From: Colwellia sp. 75C3
GTDB lineage: Bacteria > Pseudomonadota > Gammaproteobacteria > Enterobacterales > Alteromonadaceae
NCBI RefSeq assembly: GCF_002836255.1
Contig: NZ_PJAU01000049.1
Span: forward strand, 1-64,000
Length of the DNA stretch: 64,000 bases
Direction of reading: 5' to 3'
In this document: positions 46,601-55,818 of the stretch, one piece after another
Numbering within the stretch: position 1 is the first letter of the stretch
Layout: every line of letters starts with the position of its first letter
Notes under the pieces: generated by a model
What the model was told of the DNA's origin: nothing
Seen by the model: only the letters and a program-made list of their open reading frames with translations
Databases searched by the model: none
Translations under genes and position numbers: made by a program

Positions 46601-49600
46601 ACCACCATGAGCATCTTTTACGTCATAACTAAAATGCACATCACCGTTGTAATCTTTTCCCGGGGTAAAGCTAAAGCTAAAGCTACCATCTTTGTTATCA
46701 ACGACAGTGCCGTGATCTGCGGTTAAATTCGCGATACTCAGTTGACCTAAATCATTCGCATCAATATCGCTGGCATTCGCTAAAAGCTCAGCTGATGTAA
46801 GGTTAATGACCGTGTCTTCGATACCAGAGCTTAATTGAACTGCTGAACTACAATAAGGTGCGTCGTTGGTTCCGTGGATGGTTACTTGAATTTCATGTTC
46901 GGTGCCATCAATTGAATGAACTACAACCTTATCTATCGCTGTTTCACCAGCGCCTAAGTTTTGTACAACCGTTTTGCTGGTATCAATTTTGTATTCCCAT
47001 AAACCATTAGGCCCAATGCTGAGATGGCCGCCAAGGTCACTGCTATAAGGTGCCCATTGTGGGTGCATTGCATCTTTGATAAATGATCTAAATTCAAAAT
47101 GGTTTTCGCCTGAATCGGCATCAGTGATATGCAACTGCCCTTGAGTCTCTATCATATTACCAAACCATGAAACTACAGGAGAAACATTTCTGTCTTCAGT
47201 GACACTACCTGAATCTTGCCCTGTAATCACTGCGTTATCTTGGGCTGCTGTTAACGAAGTTGTTGCGCCCGTATGCGTAACACCACCATGAGCATCTTTT
47301 ACGTCATAAGTGAAATGCACTTGACCGTTATAGTCTTTTGCAGGGGTAAAGATAAAGGTTCCATCGTGGTTATCAACAATGCAGCCATGATCTGCAGCTA
47401 AATTGGCGATACTCAGTTGCCCTAAATCGTTAATATCTATATCGCTGGCATTGGCTAAAAGTTGCGCTGAAGACAAGTTAATAACAGTGTCTTCGCTACC
47501 CGCTGCTAATTGAACTTCTGAGCTACAATAAGGTGCGTCGTTAGTTCCGTGGATGGTTATTTGAATTTCATGTGCAGTGCCATCAATTGAGTGGACAACT
47601 ACTTTATCAATCGCTGTCTCACCAGCGCCTAAGTTTTGTACCACCGCTTTTCTTGTATCAATTCTATAATTCCAAAAACCATCTGAACCTATACTAAGAT
47701 ACCCGCCTAAAGCACTTACTATAGGATGAAAATCAGGGTGTCCTGCATCATGAATAAAAGCATAGTTCTTAAAATCAAAGTGATTCTCTCCGGCATCTGG
47801 ATCACTAATATGCATTTGTCCATGTGCTTCAATCATATTGGCATTGCCTGCTACTACAGGGCCGACATTGACATCTTCTTTTACATTTCCATCGTCTTGT
47901 CCGCTAATGACTGCGTTATCTTGGACTCCCGCTAACAAGGTCGTTGCAACTGTTTGAGTGACGCCGCCATGGGCATCTTTGATGTCATAACTGAAAAGCA
48001 CCTCACCGTTGTAGTCTTTCTCGGGAATAAATCTAAAACTACCGTCCTTATTGTCAATAATAACGCCATGATCAGAAACTAAATTAGCAATGCTCAGTTG
48101 CCCAATATCATTGTGATCAATATCTGTCGCGTTAGCGAGTAGTTCAACAGTAGACAGTTGCATATCTGTGTCTTCAGTGCCTGCGACTAGCTGTACTTTA
48201 GCTGACACTATTGGCGCATCATTCGTACCATGAACCGTCACAGAGAGTACTTGACTAGCAGTGCCATCTTTAGAATGGACGGTGTGTGATTCTGTGAAAG
48301 ACTCTCCAGCGCCTAAATGTTGAACCGTATCTAGCGCATTATCAATTTTATAACTCCAGCCCCCATCGGCTCTGATTCTGAACTCTCCATGATGTGCTGT
48401 CGTTACTATTTCAGGTTTTAAATACGCATCACCATGATCTGGGTCGATAACGTTTAGCATGCCACCTGAATATAAATGCGTAGGGCTCGCAGGTACAAAA
48501 TGTTCTTCAGTGACATTCTGATTAGCAGACAAGGCTTGTGGCATACTGACTTCGATTCGGGCGTCATGATCTTCACCATGAATGGTAACAGTGACAATTT
48601 TTGTTTGACCATCACTGGTTTTTATTTGATATTGATCAGTTAAGGTTTCACCTGCTTTGAGCGCTGCGACTTTGTCATTTGCATGATGATTACGCGTCAT
48701 ATCTAGATCATACTCATAATGCCCATCAGGCCAAATCGTTAACGCGCCATAACCTTGAGTTCCTTGATCACCCGAGAAGGCAAACTGAGTGTGGTCGTTA
48801 GTATCTGGATCTACTAAATTAAGTGTGCCACCAACTTTACTGCCCATCTGATAATAGGTATGTAATGCTTCGCTTTCTGTCATATCAATGGTAGAAGATT
48901 GCAGCTGTGCTTTATCATCACTACCTATCATCGTAATTGTCGCAACAGCTGCTGTTTGGCCGCCATGATTATCATCCACCATATAGTTGACGACTATATC
49001 GGCTTTTTGTCCCGCACTAAGGTGCTGAAAAGTAGGATTGTGACTATCAACAACGAGGGTATGTCCATCACTTGCAAAACTAACACCCTTTGGTAACGGT
49101 CCTGTTTTCCCTTCAAATGTAATTTGAATTTGACTGATTGAGAGTGGATCACCATCTACATCGGTGGCATTCCCAAGGAGGTTAACTTGGTGCTTTTGAT
49201 CGGTGTCTTCAGTTAAACTATCCGTGATTGGTTTTACATCTGGATTGTCATTTATGGCTTGTAGATTAGTTGTAGCACCTGTATGCGTCATCCCACCATG
49301 TGCATCTTTAACGTCATAACTAAAATGGACTGCACCGTTATAATCTTTATCTGGCGTAAAAGTAAATGAGCCATCTGAATTTTGATTAACTACACCATGA
49401 TTTGCAGTTATTGAGTCAATATGAAGTTGACCTAAATCATTCGCATCAATATCGCTGCTATTGGCTAAAAGTTGAGCGGCTGTAAGATTAATAGTTGTGT
49501 CTTCTGTACCCGATCTTAATTGGACTTCTGAGGTACAGTGAGGAGTATCGTTGCTACCGTGAATTGTTACGACAATATCATGTGTTGCTCCATCTGCTGA

Positions 49601-52432
49601 AGTAACAATAATAGTATCGGTAATACTTTGCCCTGCACCTAAGGATTGAACAGCATTTGATGAATTATCAACGGTATAGTTCCAATAACCCTTTTCACTT
49701 AAGATAAAGGTTCCATGAGGTTGTGCTGTTTGTTGACCAACAAAATGAGCTTCACCTGCGTCAGGATCAGATATTGTTAACTGACCATGTGTGGCGATTC
49801 CCTGATAGATAGGTGTAAGACCTTTAAGTGTATTTACAGCCGTTGCGTTAACATCCTCAGTTACACTACTTATGTCTTGTCCTGTTATTACTGCGTTATC
49901 ATTAGTGCCTGTAATAGTAGTCGTCAAGGTTGCAGAGGTTTTATTGCCCGCAGCATCGGTGATTTCATAGGTAGCATAGTCATGTTCAACCTGACCCGCT
50001 GTTAGCGCTTGAGAGCTAGTATTATCAAGCTGGTAAGTGTAACTTCCATCTACTTTAAAGTGATAAGTACCATAAGATCCAGTGACATCTGTGGTTATTA
50101 CTTTTGTGCAATCATGATCATCATTAGTTAAAACATTACCACTTGTTGCAGCCTTCGACTGCCCTTCTATTGCTGTACTTGAATCATCTGTAGCTGAGAC
50201 ATTTGTATCGACAATATAGCTGTGATCATCCGTCTTAGTCATATTATGCCCAAGAGAATTAGTTGCTACTAATATTGCATGAACATTTGTATCTACCGCT
50301 AAGTCACTGCCCGGGACTAAAATACTGAATTTTCCTGATAAAACCATTCCATTGAAATTATGTCCATTTATTTCAAGTGTGACTAAATCACCATCAGTTA
50401 CATTCCCACAGACATCACCTGTGACAGTAATATTAGTTTTAGATTCTATCGCATTAATTATATTGTCTGGAGTAATCGCATTGACAGAAATACTTGCTGA
50501 CATGGGTACTTGATTGGGTATCGCTGTCGGTATTTGACCCGGCGTCAGCGTTGGTACTTGATTGGGTATTGCTGTCGGTACTTGACCTGGCGTCAGGGTT
50601 GGCACTTGATTGGGTATAGCGTTTGGTACCTGCCCCGGTGTTAGTGTAGGTACTTGATTCGGTATAGCGTTTGGAACTTGACCTGGCGCCAATGTTGGCA
50701 CTTGATTCGGTATAGCGTTCGGTACTTGACCTGGCGTCAGGGTTGGCATTTGATTCGGTATAGCGTTTGGTACTTGACCCGGTGTTAGCGTTGGCACTTG
50801 ATTCGGTATAGGGTTCGGTACTTGACCTGGCGCCAGTGTTGGCACTTGATTATATATAGCAGTAGGTACCTGACCCGGTGTCAGCATTGGCACTTGATTG
50901 GGTATAGCGTTTGGAACCTGACCTGGCGTCAGTGTTGGCACTTGATTCGGTATAGCGTTCGGTACTTGACCTGGCGTCAGCGTTGGCACTTGATTCGGTA
51001 TAGCGTTCGGTACTTGATTCGGCGCCAGTGTTGGCACTTGATTCGGTATGGCTGTCGGTACTTGACCCGGTGTTAATGTTGGCACTTGATTTGGTATAGC
51101 CGTCGGTACTTGACCCGGTGTTAGTGTGGGTACTTGATTCGGTATAGCCGTAGGTACTTGACCCGGCGTTAGCGTTGGCACTTGATTGGGTATAGCGTTA
51201 GGAACTTGACCTGGCGCCAGTGTTGGCACTTGATTAGGTATAGCAGTAGGTACCTGACCCGGTGTCAGCATTGGTACTTGATTGGGTATGGCTGTCGGAA
51301 CTTGACCCGGCGCCAACGTTGGCACTTGATTGGGTATAGCGTTAGGAACTTGACCTGGCGTCAGCGTTGGCACTTGATTGGGTATAGCGTTCGGTACTTG
51401 ACCTGGCGCCAATGTTGGCACTTGATTCGGTATAGCGTTCGGTACTTGACCCGGTGTCAGCATTGGTACTTGATTGGGTATCGCGCTTGGAACCTGACCT
51501 GGCGTCAATGTTGGCACTTGATTAGGTATAGCGTTTGGTACTTGACCCGGTGTCAGCATTGGTACTTGATTGGGTATCGCTGTCGGTATTTGACCCGGCG
51601 CCAGCGTTGGCACTTGATTCGGTATGGCTGTCAGAACTTGACCCGGCGCCAGTGTAGGCACTTGATTGGGTATCGCTGTCGGTATCTGACCCGGCGCCAG
51701 TGTAGGCACTTGATTGGGTATCGCTGTCGGTACTTGACCTAGCGCCAGTGTTGGCACTTGATTCGGTATAGCGTTTGGTACCTGACCAGACTGTAATTTC
51801 GAACCGATAGAGGGGGTAACCTGATGACTATGAGCAGTAGTAACGGATTCTCCTATTTGAGGGTTTGGTGGAACTTGTGAGATATTACTTGTAGTTAAAC
51901 CATCAACACCTAAAACGGAAGGGTTATGATTCAAAACAAAACCTTTCTCTACGCCATTAGTAAGATTAAATGTCGCACCTTGAGGTGTTGTGACTGCTCC
52001 ACCTTTTCCTATTCTATGAAACTTTGGTGGGTTGATTGTATCAATCGCTGGTTCTGTTGAATCTACTTGTTCAGCTGGTAAATCGCCTTTTAGAGAAAAC
52101 TTCTCTTCACTCGTATTTAAAATATTTTCTGTTACGTTTTCAGCTATTAATGAATCATTTTCTAATGCTGTATTTTCATTTGTTACTGCTAACTGGTTAC
52201 TCTGTTCTAAAGGCTCATTAACCAAATGAGTCGTTGACTTATCTGCAACTATGTCAGTATTCAATTTATCAAAATTGTCTTTAATATCCTTGAATTCTTT
52301 AGCTTTGAGTCGCTCTACATCTTTATCCGCTTTAAGTACTTTTTCTTTCGATACGCTTAAATTACGTGTTTTACTCGATTCTTCATTAGCGACTTTATCT
52401 TTTGGCTGTGATTTATCTTTATCGTTTGTCAT
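43682..52432 (-). CDS. giant type I-secreted VCBS/cadherin-repeat adhesin
   Basis: 2,916 residues from the ATG at 52432 (AGAGG seven bases upstream; the frame opens ten codons earlier). Order: a charged N-terminal region (about 1-215); 27 copies of a 16-residue Pro-rich repeat (about 216-647); then about twelve VCBS and cadherin-like modules marked by GTNDAP, DGSFTFTP.KDYNG and VKDAHGG; then an acidic C-terminus ending DDDDLNQALNDMHSQF, a plausible type I signal. There is no N-terminal Sec signal, few Cys and no classic RTX nonapeptide blocks. It is last in the operon with its transporter, 10 bases after the adaptor gene. Likely a cell-surface or biofilm adhesin. Confidence 0.85.
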   Translation of the reverse strand: MTNDKDKSQPKDKVANEESSKTRNLSVSKEKVLKADKDVERLKAKEFKDIKDNFDKLNTDIVADKSTTHLVNEPLEQSNQLAVTNENTALENDSLIAENVTENILNTSEEKFSLKGDLPAEQVDSTEPAIDTINPPKFHRIGKGGAVTTPQGATFNLTNGVEKGFVLNHNPSVLGVDGLTTSNISQVPPNPQIGESVTTAHSHQVTPSIGSKLQSGQVPNAIPNQVPTLALGQVPTAIPNQVPTLAPGQIPTAIPNQVPTLAPGQVLTAIPNQVPTLAPGQIPTAIPNQVPMLTPGQVPNAIPNQVPTLTPGQVPSAIPNQVPMLTPGQVPNAIPNQVPTLAPGQVPNAIPNQVPTLTPGQVPNAIPNQVPTLAPGQVPTAIPNQVPMLTPGQVPTAIPNQVPTLAPGQVPNAIPNQVPTLTPGQVPTAIPNQVPTLTPGQVPTAIPNQVPTLTPGQVPTAIPNQVPTLAPNQVPNAIPNQVPTLTPGQVPNAIPNQVPTLTPGQVPNAIPNQVPMLTPGQVPTAIYNQVPTLAPGQVPNPIPNQVPTLTPGQVPNAIPNQMPTLTPGQVPNAIPNQVPTLAPGQVPNAIPNQVPTLTPGQVPNAIPNQVPTLTPGQVPTAIPNQVPTLTPGQIPTAIPNQVPMSASISVNAITPDNIINAIESKTNITVTGDVCGNVTDGDLVTLEINGHNFNGMVLSGKFSILVPGSDLAVDTNVHAILVATNSLGHNMTKTDDHSYIVDTNVSATDDSSTAIEGQSKAATSGNVLTNDDHDCTKVITTDVTGSYGTYHFKVDGSYTYQLDNTSSQALTAGQVEHDYATYEITDAAGNKTSATLTTTITGTNDNAVITGQDISSVTEDVNATAVNTLKGLTPIYQGIATHGQLTISDPDAGEAHFVGQQTAQPHGTFILSEKGYWNYTVDNSSNAVQSLGAGQSITDTIIVTSADGATHDIVVTIHGSNDTPHCTSEVQLRSGTEDTTINLTAAQLLANSSDIDANDLGQLHIDSITANHGVVNQNSDGSFTFTPDKDYNGAVHFSYDVKDAHGGMTHTGATTNLQAINDNPDVKPITDSLTEDTDQKHQVNLLGNATDVDGDPLSISQIQITFEGKTGPLPKGVSFASDGHTLVVDSHNPTFQHLSAGQKADIVVNYMVDDNHGGQTAAVATITMIGSDDKAQLQSSTIDMTESEALHTYYQMGSKVGGTLNLVDPDTNDHTQFAFSGDQGTQGYGALTIWPDGHYEYDLDMTRNHHANDKVAALKAGETLTDQYQIKTSDGQTKIVTVTIHGEDHDARIEVSMPQALSANQNVTEEHFVPASPTHLYSGGMLNVIDPDHGDAYLKPEIVTTAHHGEFRIRADGGWSYKIDNALDTVQHLGAGESFTESHTVHSKDGTASQVLSVTVHGTNDAPIVSAKVQLVAGTEDTDMQLSTVELLANATDIDHNDIGQLSIANLVSDHGVIIDNKDGSFRFIPEKDYNGEVLFSYDIKDAHGGVTQTVATTLLAGVQDNAVISGQDDGNVKEDVNVGPVVAGNANMIEAHGQMHISDPDAGENHFDFKNYAFIHDAGHPDFHPIVSALGGYLSIGSDGFWNYRIDTRKAVVQNLGAGETAIDKVVVHSIDGTAHEIQITIHGTNDAPYCSSEVQLAAGSEDTVINLSSAQLLANASDIDINDLGQLSIANLAADHGCIVDNHDGTFIFTPAKDYNGQVHFTYDVKDAHGGVTHTGATTSLTAAQDNAVITGQDSGSVTEDRNVSPVVSWFGNMIETQGQLHITDADSGENHFEFRSFIKDAMHPQWAPYSSDLGGHLSIGPNGLWEYKIDTSKTVVQNLGAGETAIDKVVVHSIDGTEHEIQVTIHGTNDAPYCSSAVQLSSGIEDTVINLTSAELLANASDIDANDLGQLSIANLTADHGTVVDNKDGSFSFSFTPGKDYNGDVHFSYDVKDAHGGVTHTNATTTLAAVNDNPDVSPLTDSVKEGERNHHSLDLLLGATDKEGDSLSINQLSYSVDGSPSTTLLPAGLSLAADGHSIIVDATDSAYEHLQNGQSLKIVISYLVEDGHGGQSQQTADLTIQGTDDKATLVSNVIQMTETQAIDSQHNTFRGILQLIDPDSGDNTHFESSGTYLGNGFPPGSLRVQPNGSYQFTLQYANNRYADDHIASLRTGESTDIPYEIKTSDGQSLTIIVKVIGEDNKASIAVAPYSSFTNHAYEDRTSASTPTQIWSGGNLHVIDPDHDQAGFVAQNISTAEGGNFFINSRGDWAYTIDNAKVQHLGQGESYQKTFTVDSIDGSAHQDITVTVHGTNDAPIITSAISLAAGIEDTEIHITQAQLLANASDVDDNDLQQLHVDSISVDHGAITKNSDGSFTFKPTANYTGAVHFSYDVKDAHSGVTHTSASTTLAEVQDKAIVSGDITGDVIEENDIITGNHIEVTGHVFVADPDAGQQGFQYRRTTSVDDPFGGTLHISSGGTWTYDVDNTKLQHLAANEEVLVTHRVYTLDGTAQDIVIKVTGTNDKPVVTEVQQGPHNITEDGGNSTSGQITISDVDHSDQHSVTVEPNHQPQYGSVSYNSTTQTWIYALNNNDSNVDTLNDGDQLTDKFSLLVDDSHGGTTVQEVQMTINGHSDAPPMPTLVAPARITGGAGHQDLHASIGTPPIVQGTATSLTGWGISDNHGHSLSSLHGQYGTLHINPATGELNYDYQSSSSVIKSHTSGSYGSGSDQTDSFLLTLGGNQNSQVAVHLHLHSQSVHGNSGHHIDQTTLTGMDISPITLMPALTPKVSDMNDDPEAVSIIEDVQEISVTDINSVDDNDIFSASQDLLSIKPVDHYLQMLGISNEETSKFDIPSSEIESAFIGGNHSENSDPLVDSMTVDVFENPLADEEQQGVQAENVLLDNANDTSHLDNLNIDDDDDLNQALNDMHSQF
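50492..51787 (-). repeat. 27 tandem 48-bp repeats encoding a 16-residue Pro-rich unit
   Basis: Consensus unit GQVPNAIPNQVPTLTP, with variation mainly at position 5 (N/T/S), at M/T before L and at A/T before P. The array encodes 432 residues in exact register with no partial units between. Unit 17 begins NQ and units 20-22 carry single changes. The antisense strand has long open stretches in one frame through the array, an artefact of the 48-base periodicity. Low divergence implies recent expansion or ongoing homogenisation. Confidence 0.95.
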
Positions 52433-52442
52433 ATTAAAGCCT

Positions 52443-53768
52443 CTATCTCTCACCAAAAGCACTAGTTACGTTAGTAAAAACCGGTTTCCATAAGTATTGA
52501 AAAATAGTTTTATCACCTGTAACAATATCAGCCTCCCCCGTCATACCGGGTATCAACTCTAAATCACCAGGGTTCTTACCAAAATAGGGTTTATCAATGG
52601 CAATTTGAACCTTATAAAAAACACCACCTCTTTCATCGGCATCCGTACTCGGTGATATTTTCTTAACTATGCCATCTAAAGCACCATATCTACTGTAATC
52701 AAAAGCATCAATTTTAATTCTTGCCTTTTGTCCGATAGAAACAAAACCAATATCCCTTGGAGATAATTTCGCTTCCAGTAAGGCTTTTGCTGTAACAGGA
52801 ACAATAATCGCGACTGTTCCTCCTGGAGGTATGACACTACCAACACTACTACTGGGAATTGACTGAATAATGCCATTAACGGGTGCAACAACGGTATTTT
52901 GCGAAACATCCGAATCTGATGATCTTTGTCGTGCTTCAATCGCAAGAATCTCACCTTGAGTTTCTGTTAATGTCTCACCTACGAGTTTTAAAAGAGACGC
53001 TTTTTTACTGTTAAGTTGTTCATCTAAATTTGTAATATTTTTGGCAAGCACTTGTTCTTTTCCCTCTAAAACGCTGAGTTCACGTTTATAGGAATCCAGT
53101 TTTTGTTGGGTTTCTAATAACTTTAACTGCGAAACACTCCCTGTTTCTGCAAGCGTTTTCATCATAATGAGTGTTTTTTCAGAAGCTAGAATCTGGTCTT
53201 CTAATGCTGGTATTTCTTTTTCTATCGCATGGTATTCGGCTTGCGTTTTAGCCACCTCAGATTTTGATAATGACTCTATTGCGCTTAACTCACTATTCAT
53301 ACTTCCTAATGCTTGACGTTGCTGAAGCGTTAATCGAGGAAAAGTTTCGTTGTAAGCATTAAAGTCCGCTTCTCGTCTTTCTTGAAAAGCAGATAATCGT
53401 TCCTTTTTCATTATTAAATTAGCATATTTACTTGCTAATTCTTCTTTCGCTGATTGACTATTAATGGCGATAAAGTTAATCAAAATATCGCCTTTTTTTA
53501 CTACATCGCCTTCTTCCACAACAATAGAGTTAATTGTTCCGCCTAACTGGCTTTGAATAACTTGTCGATGACCAACTGGCACAACTTGTCCCTGTGCTTT
53601 AGCAATTTCCTCAACTTTTGAAAAAATAGACCACACTAACAAACAAAATATTGAGCCTAAAATCATATAGGTGATATTTCTGATCACTTTTCGCTCTATA
53701 GGCGCTTCAATAGCATCAGAAAACTCATGCTCAGGCCATTGACGGTTCGCAAGTTGGCGGTTATTCAT
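52443..53768 (-). CDS. HlyD/LapC-family type I secretion adaptor
   Basis: 441 residues from the ATG at 53768, which overlaps the upstream stop by 8 bases (ATGAATAA) with GGAG ten bases upstream. One membrane helix near 33-52 (ILGSIFCLLVWSIFSK) is followed by a lipoyl half-motif (GGTINSIVVEEGDVVKKGDIL), a long coiled coil (about 110-290), the second lipoyl half and a beta-barrel (TAKALLEAKLSPRDIGFVS). It ends with the family segment LIPGMTGEADIVTGDKTIFQYLW. It bridges the ABC pair to an outer-membrane channel, which is not encoded in this window. Confidence 0.9.
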   Translation of the reverse strand: MNNRQLANRQWPEHEFSDAIEAPIERKVIRNITYMILGSIFCLLVWSIFSKVEEIAKAQGQVVPVGHRQVIQSQLGGTINSIVVEEGDVVKKGDILINFIAINSQSAKEELASKYANLIMKKERLSAFQERREADFNAYNETFPRLTLQQRQALGSMNSELSAIESLSKSEVAKTQAEYHAIEKEIPALEDQILASEKTLIMMKTLAETGSVSQLKLLETQQKLDSYKRELSVLEGKEQVLAKNITNLDEQLNSKKASLLKLVGETLTETQGEILAIEARQRSSDSDVSQNTVVAPVNGIIQSIPSSSVGSVIPPGGTVAIIVPVTAKALLEAKLSPRDIGFVSIGQKARIKIDAFDYSRYGALDGIVKKISPSTDADERGGVFYKVQIAIDKPYFGKNPGDLELIPGMTGEADIVTGDKTIFQYLWKPVFTNVTSAFGER

Positions 53769-55818
53769 GATTTGATGACTCCATTTTTTGTGAATTTTTT
53801 TCAGGGATTGGCCCTGCATAAACAACACTACCTTTATCTAAAACAATCACTTTATCAGCGAGTTTTATTAATGCTGGATCATGACTACTAAAGACAATTG
53901 TCGCCTTGCCTTTTAAAGCTAAGATCGTGTTGCTAAATACTTCTCTCGCTTGAGGGTTTCTGTTCGCTAATGGTTCATCTAAAATAATAAAGTTAGAATT
54001 TTTAAGAAAAGCTCTCGCTAAATTTATATAACTTCCCTCAACTGCAGAAAGCATGTTGGATGCGTTATTTTCTAATTTGACGTTTAAATTGGAGTTTAAT
54101 GAAACAAATAACGATTCAGCTCCTGCCTGTTTCAACGAGGCAATTAATTCATCATCGGTGGCGTTAGGTTTCGCAATACGTAAATTATCAGCTAACGTTC
54201 CAGGAAATAAATCTGGCTCTGCGGGACAATAGCCTGCATATTCTCTGAAAGTTTCGGGATCATATTGTTTTAAGTTTTTATTATTTACCATAATAAAACC
54301 CGCTTGAGGTTCAACCACACCAAGTAAAGACTGTAATAATGATGTTTTACCGCAGGCGTTGGGACCAATCACTGCGACACAGTCACCTGATTCAATATCA
54401 GCCGAGATACCTGATAACACGGGTTCTTGGTTAGCACTGTACCTCAAGGTTATTTGATTTATTTTAATCGTTGGCGCAGTTTCTCTGTCGGGTTGCTCCA
54501 TTCGGTATTCATTTTGTTCAGGGCTTGCCCCCATAAACCGATCGAACTGTTGAATAGCTCCACTCATCATGGTGAATTTTTGCCCTGATGAAAAAGCTAA
54601 TTGAGCAGGTCCGGTAATTCGCCAAATCAACATCACACAGGCAATTAAAGCGCCAGCGGTAATGCTTTGATTTAAGACTAAGAAAATCCCCGTAAATACA
54701 GTAGCTAACGCCGTAAGCATGCTCAACGCATGAGCCGTAGCAGTTTTTAATCCGTTACGTTTTGCGAAAAGGAAGTTTTGTCTACAAGATTCTCTACACT
54801 GCCTAAAAAACTCAACTCTTCGAGCTTCAGTTTGTCCACTGGCTTTAAGTTGCAATACATTTTTAGATAACTCATTAATAGAGTTTTGATATTCACTGTT
54901 TATGGTGGGTATTACCCGTGCGGTATAGCGATTCAGTAACTTCATCACTAAGTAATAGACAAACAGCATGATAATAGGCACTAAGACTAACCAGCCACTT
55001 AAAAAGGCAATGGCAGAAAAAGCAATGATAGTGAAGGGTAAATCGATTAACCCTGCACCACCGGGTCCTGAAACCATGCCTCTTACCTTTTCCGCATTTC
55101 TCATTCTTGCGATGTGATTTGACAGACCAACGCGAGACAATACCATCAACGGCATTCTTAATAGTCTACTGAAGGTGATATCTGATAAGTCACGAGCAAA
55201 TTTATTACTCGCACTGGCCACTATTTTGGCTCTAATAAGACGACTGCCAATTAATATGGCTAAGGCGATAAAGGCGCCCAAGGCTATTTGAGGTAATACA
55301 TCGGGTGCTTGTCCACCAATGACTCTGTCATAAACAGACATAGTAAATAAAGGTACCGCTAATCCCGTTAAACTTGATAACAAACTCAGCCAAAATACTG
55401 GTTTATACCATTTTTTTTGTTTTGATAAGTGTTGTGAAAATGTTTTACTTGAAGATTTCTTAGTTGGCAGGTTTTCTATAATAATGACTTTTGCCTGCTC
55501 AAAACCTTTCCTAAAAGAAACCCGTTGCCAAGACTGTTCAGTTGTTAACTGCTCATATTGATTGTTTTTACGTCTAGAAACAAAAGCCTCATCTTCTTGA
55601 GGAATAACCAAAAAAGGTAATAACGTATGATCTATATCCTTTTTGTTCATTGGCCGCACATGAAAATTAAGACTGTATTTTCTTAAAACATCTAAGAGTT
55701 CAGTGGTATCTAATTTATCTAGCCGCGTATCTACTAAAATGCTGTTCGCTTGAGAATGTAAGCCTAACTGTTTAAATAGTGCGATTAATGCAACGTTAAG
55801 GTCATTATGATTATTCAT
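53761..55818 (-). CDS. type I secretion ABC transporter, catalytically intact half
   Basis: 685 residues from the ATG at 55818 (AGAGGG seven bases upstream; overlaps the previous stop as ATGAATAA). The N-terminal 130 residues look like a C39-like domain without a catalytic Cys, used to hold substrate. Membrane helices lie at about 145-420. The ATPase has Walker A GPNACGKTS, Walker B FIILDEP and H-loop SSHDP. The signature is degenerate (LSAVEGSYINLARAF in place of LSGGQ). LapB/RtxB-like overall. Confidence 0.88.
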   Translation of the reverse strand: MNNHNDLNVALIALFKQLGLHSQANSILVDTRLDKLDTTELLDVLRKYSLNFHVRPMNKKDIDHTLLPFLVIPQEDEAFVSRRKNNQYEQLTTEQSWQRVSFRKGFEQAKVIIIENLPTKKSSSKTFSQHLSKQKKWYKPVFWLSLLSSLTGLAVPLFTMSVYDRVIGGQAPDVLPQIALGAFIALAILIGSRLIRAKIVASASNKFARDLSDITFSRLLRMPLMVLSRVGLSNHIARMRNAEKVRGMVSGPGGAGLIDLPFTIIAFSAIAFLSGWLVLVPIIMLFVYYLVMKLLNRYTARVIPTINSEYQNSINELSKNVLQLKASGQTEARRVEFFRQCRESCRQNFLFAKRNGLKTATAHALSMLTALATVFTGIFLVLNQSITAGALIACVMLIWRITGPAQLAFSSGQKFTMMSGAIQQFDRFMGASPEQNEYRMEQPDRETAPTIKINQITLRYSANQEPVLSGISADIESGDCVAVIGPNACGKTSLLQSLLGVVEPQAGFIMVNNKNLKQYDPETFREYAGYCPAEPDLFPGTLADNLRIAKPNATDDELIASLKQAGAESLFVSLNSNLNVKLENNASNMLSAVEGSYINLARAFLKNSNFIILDEPLANRNPQAREVFSNTILALKGKATIVFSSHDPALIKLADKVIVLDKGSVVYAGPIPEKNSQKMESSNHE

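Noticed and set aside
51182..51742. Long antisense open frame across the adhesin repeats (Arg/Trp/His-rich)
   Set aside because: Its periodic composition is forced by the 48-base repeat read backwards; no ribosome site or family resemblance.
50492..51787. CRISPR-like repeat array
   Set aside because: Units are contiguous, in-frame protein-coding repeats without spacers and there are no cas genes.
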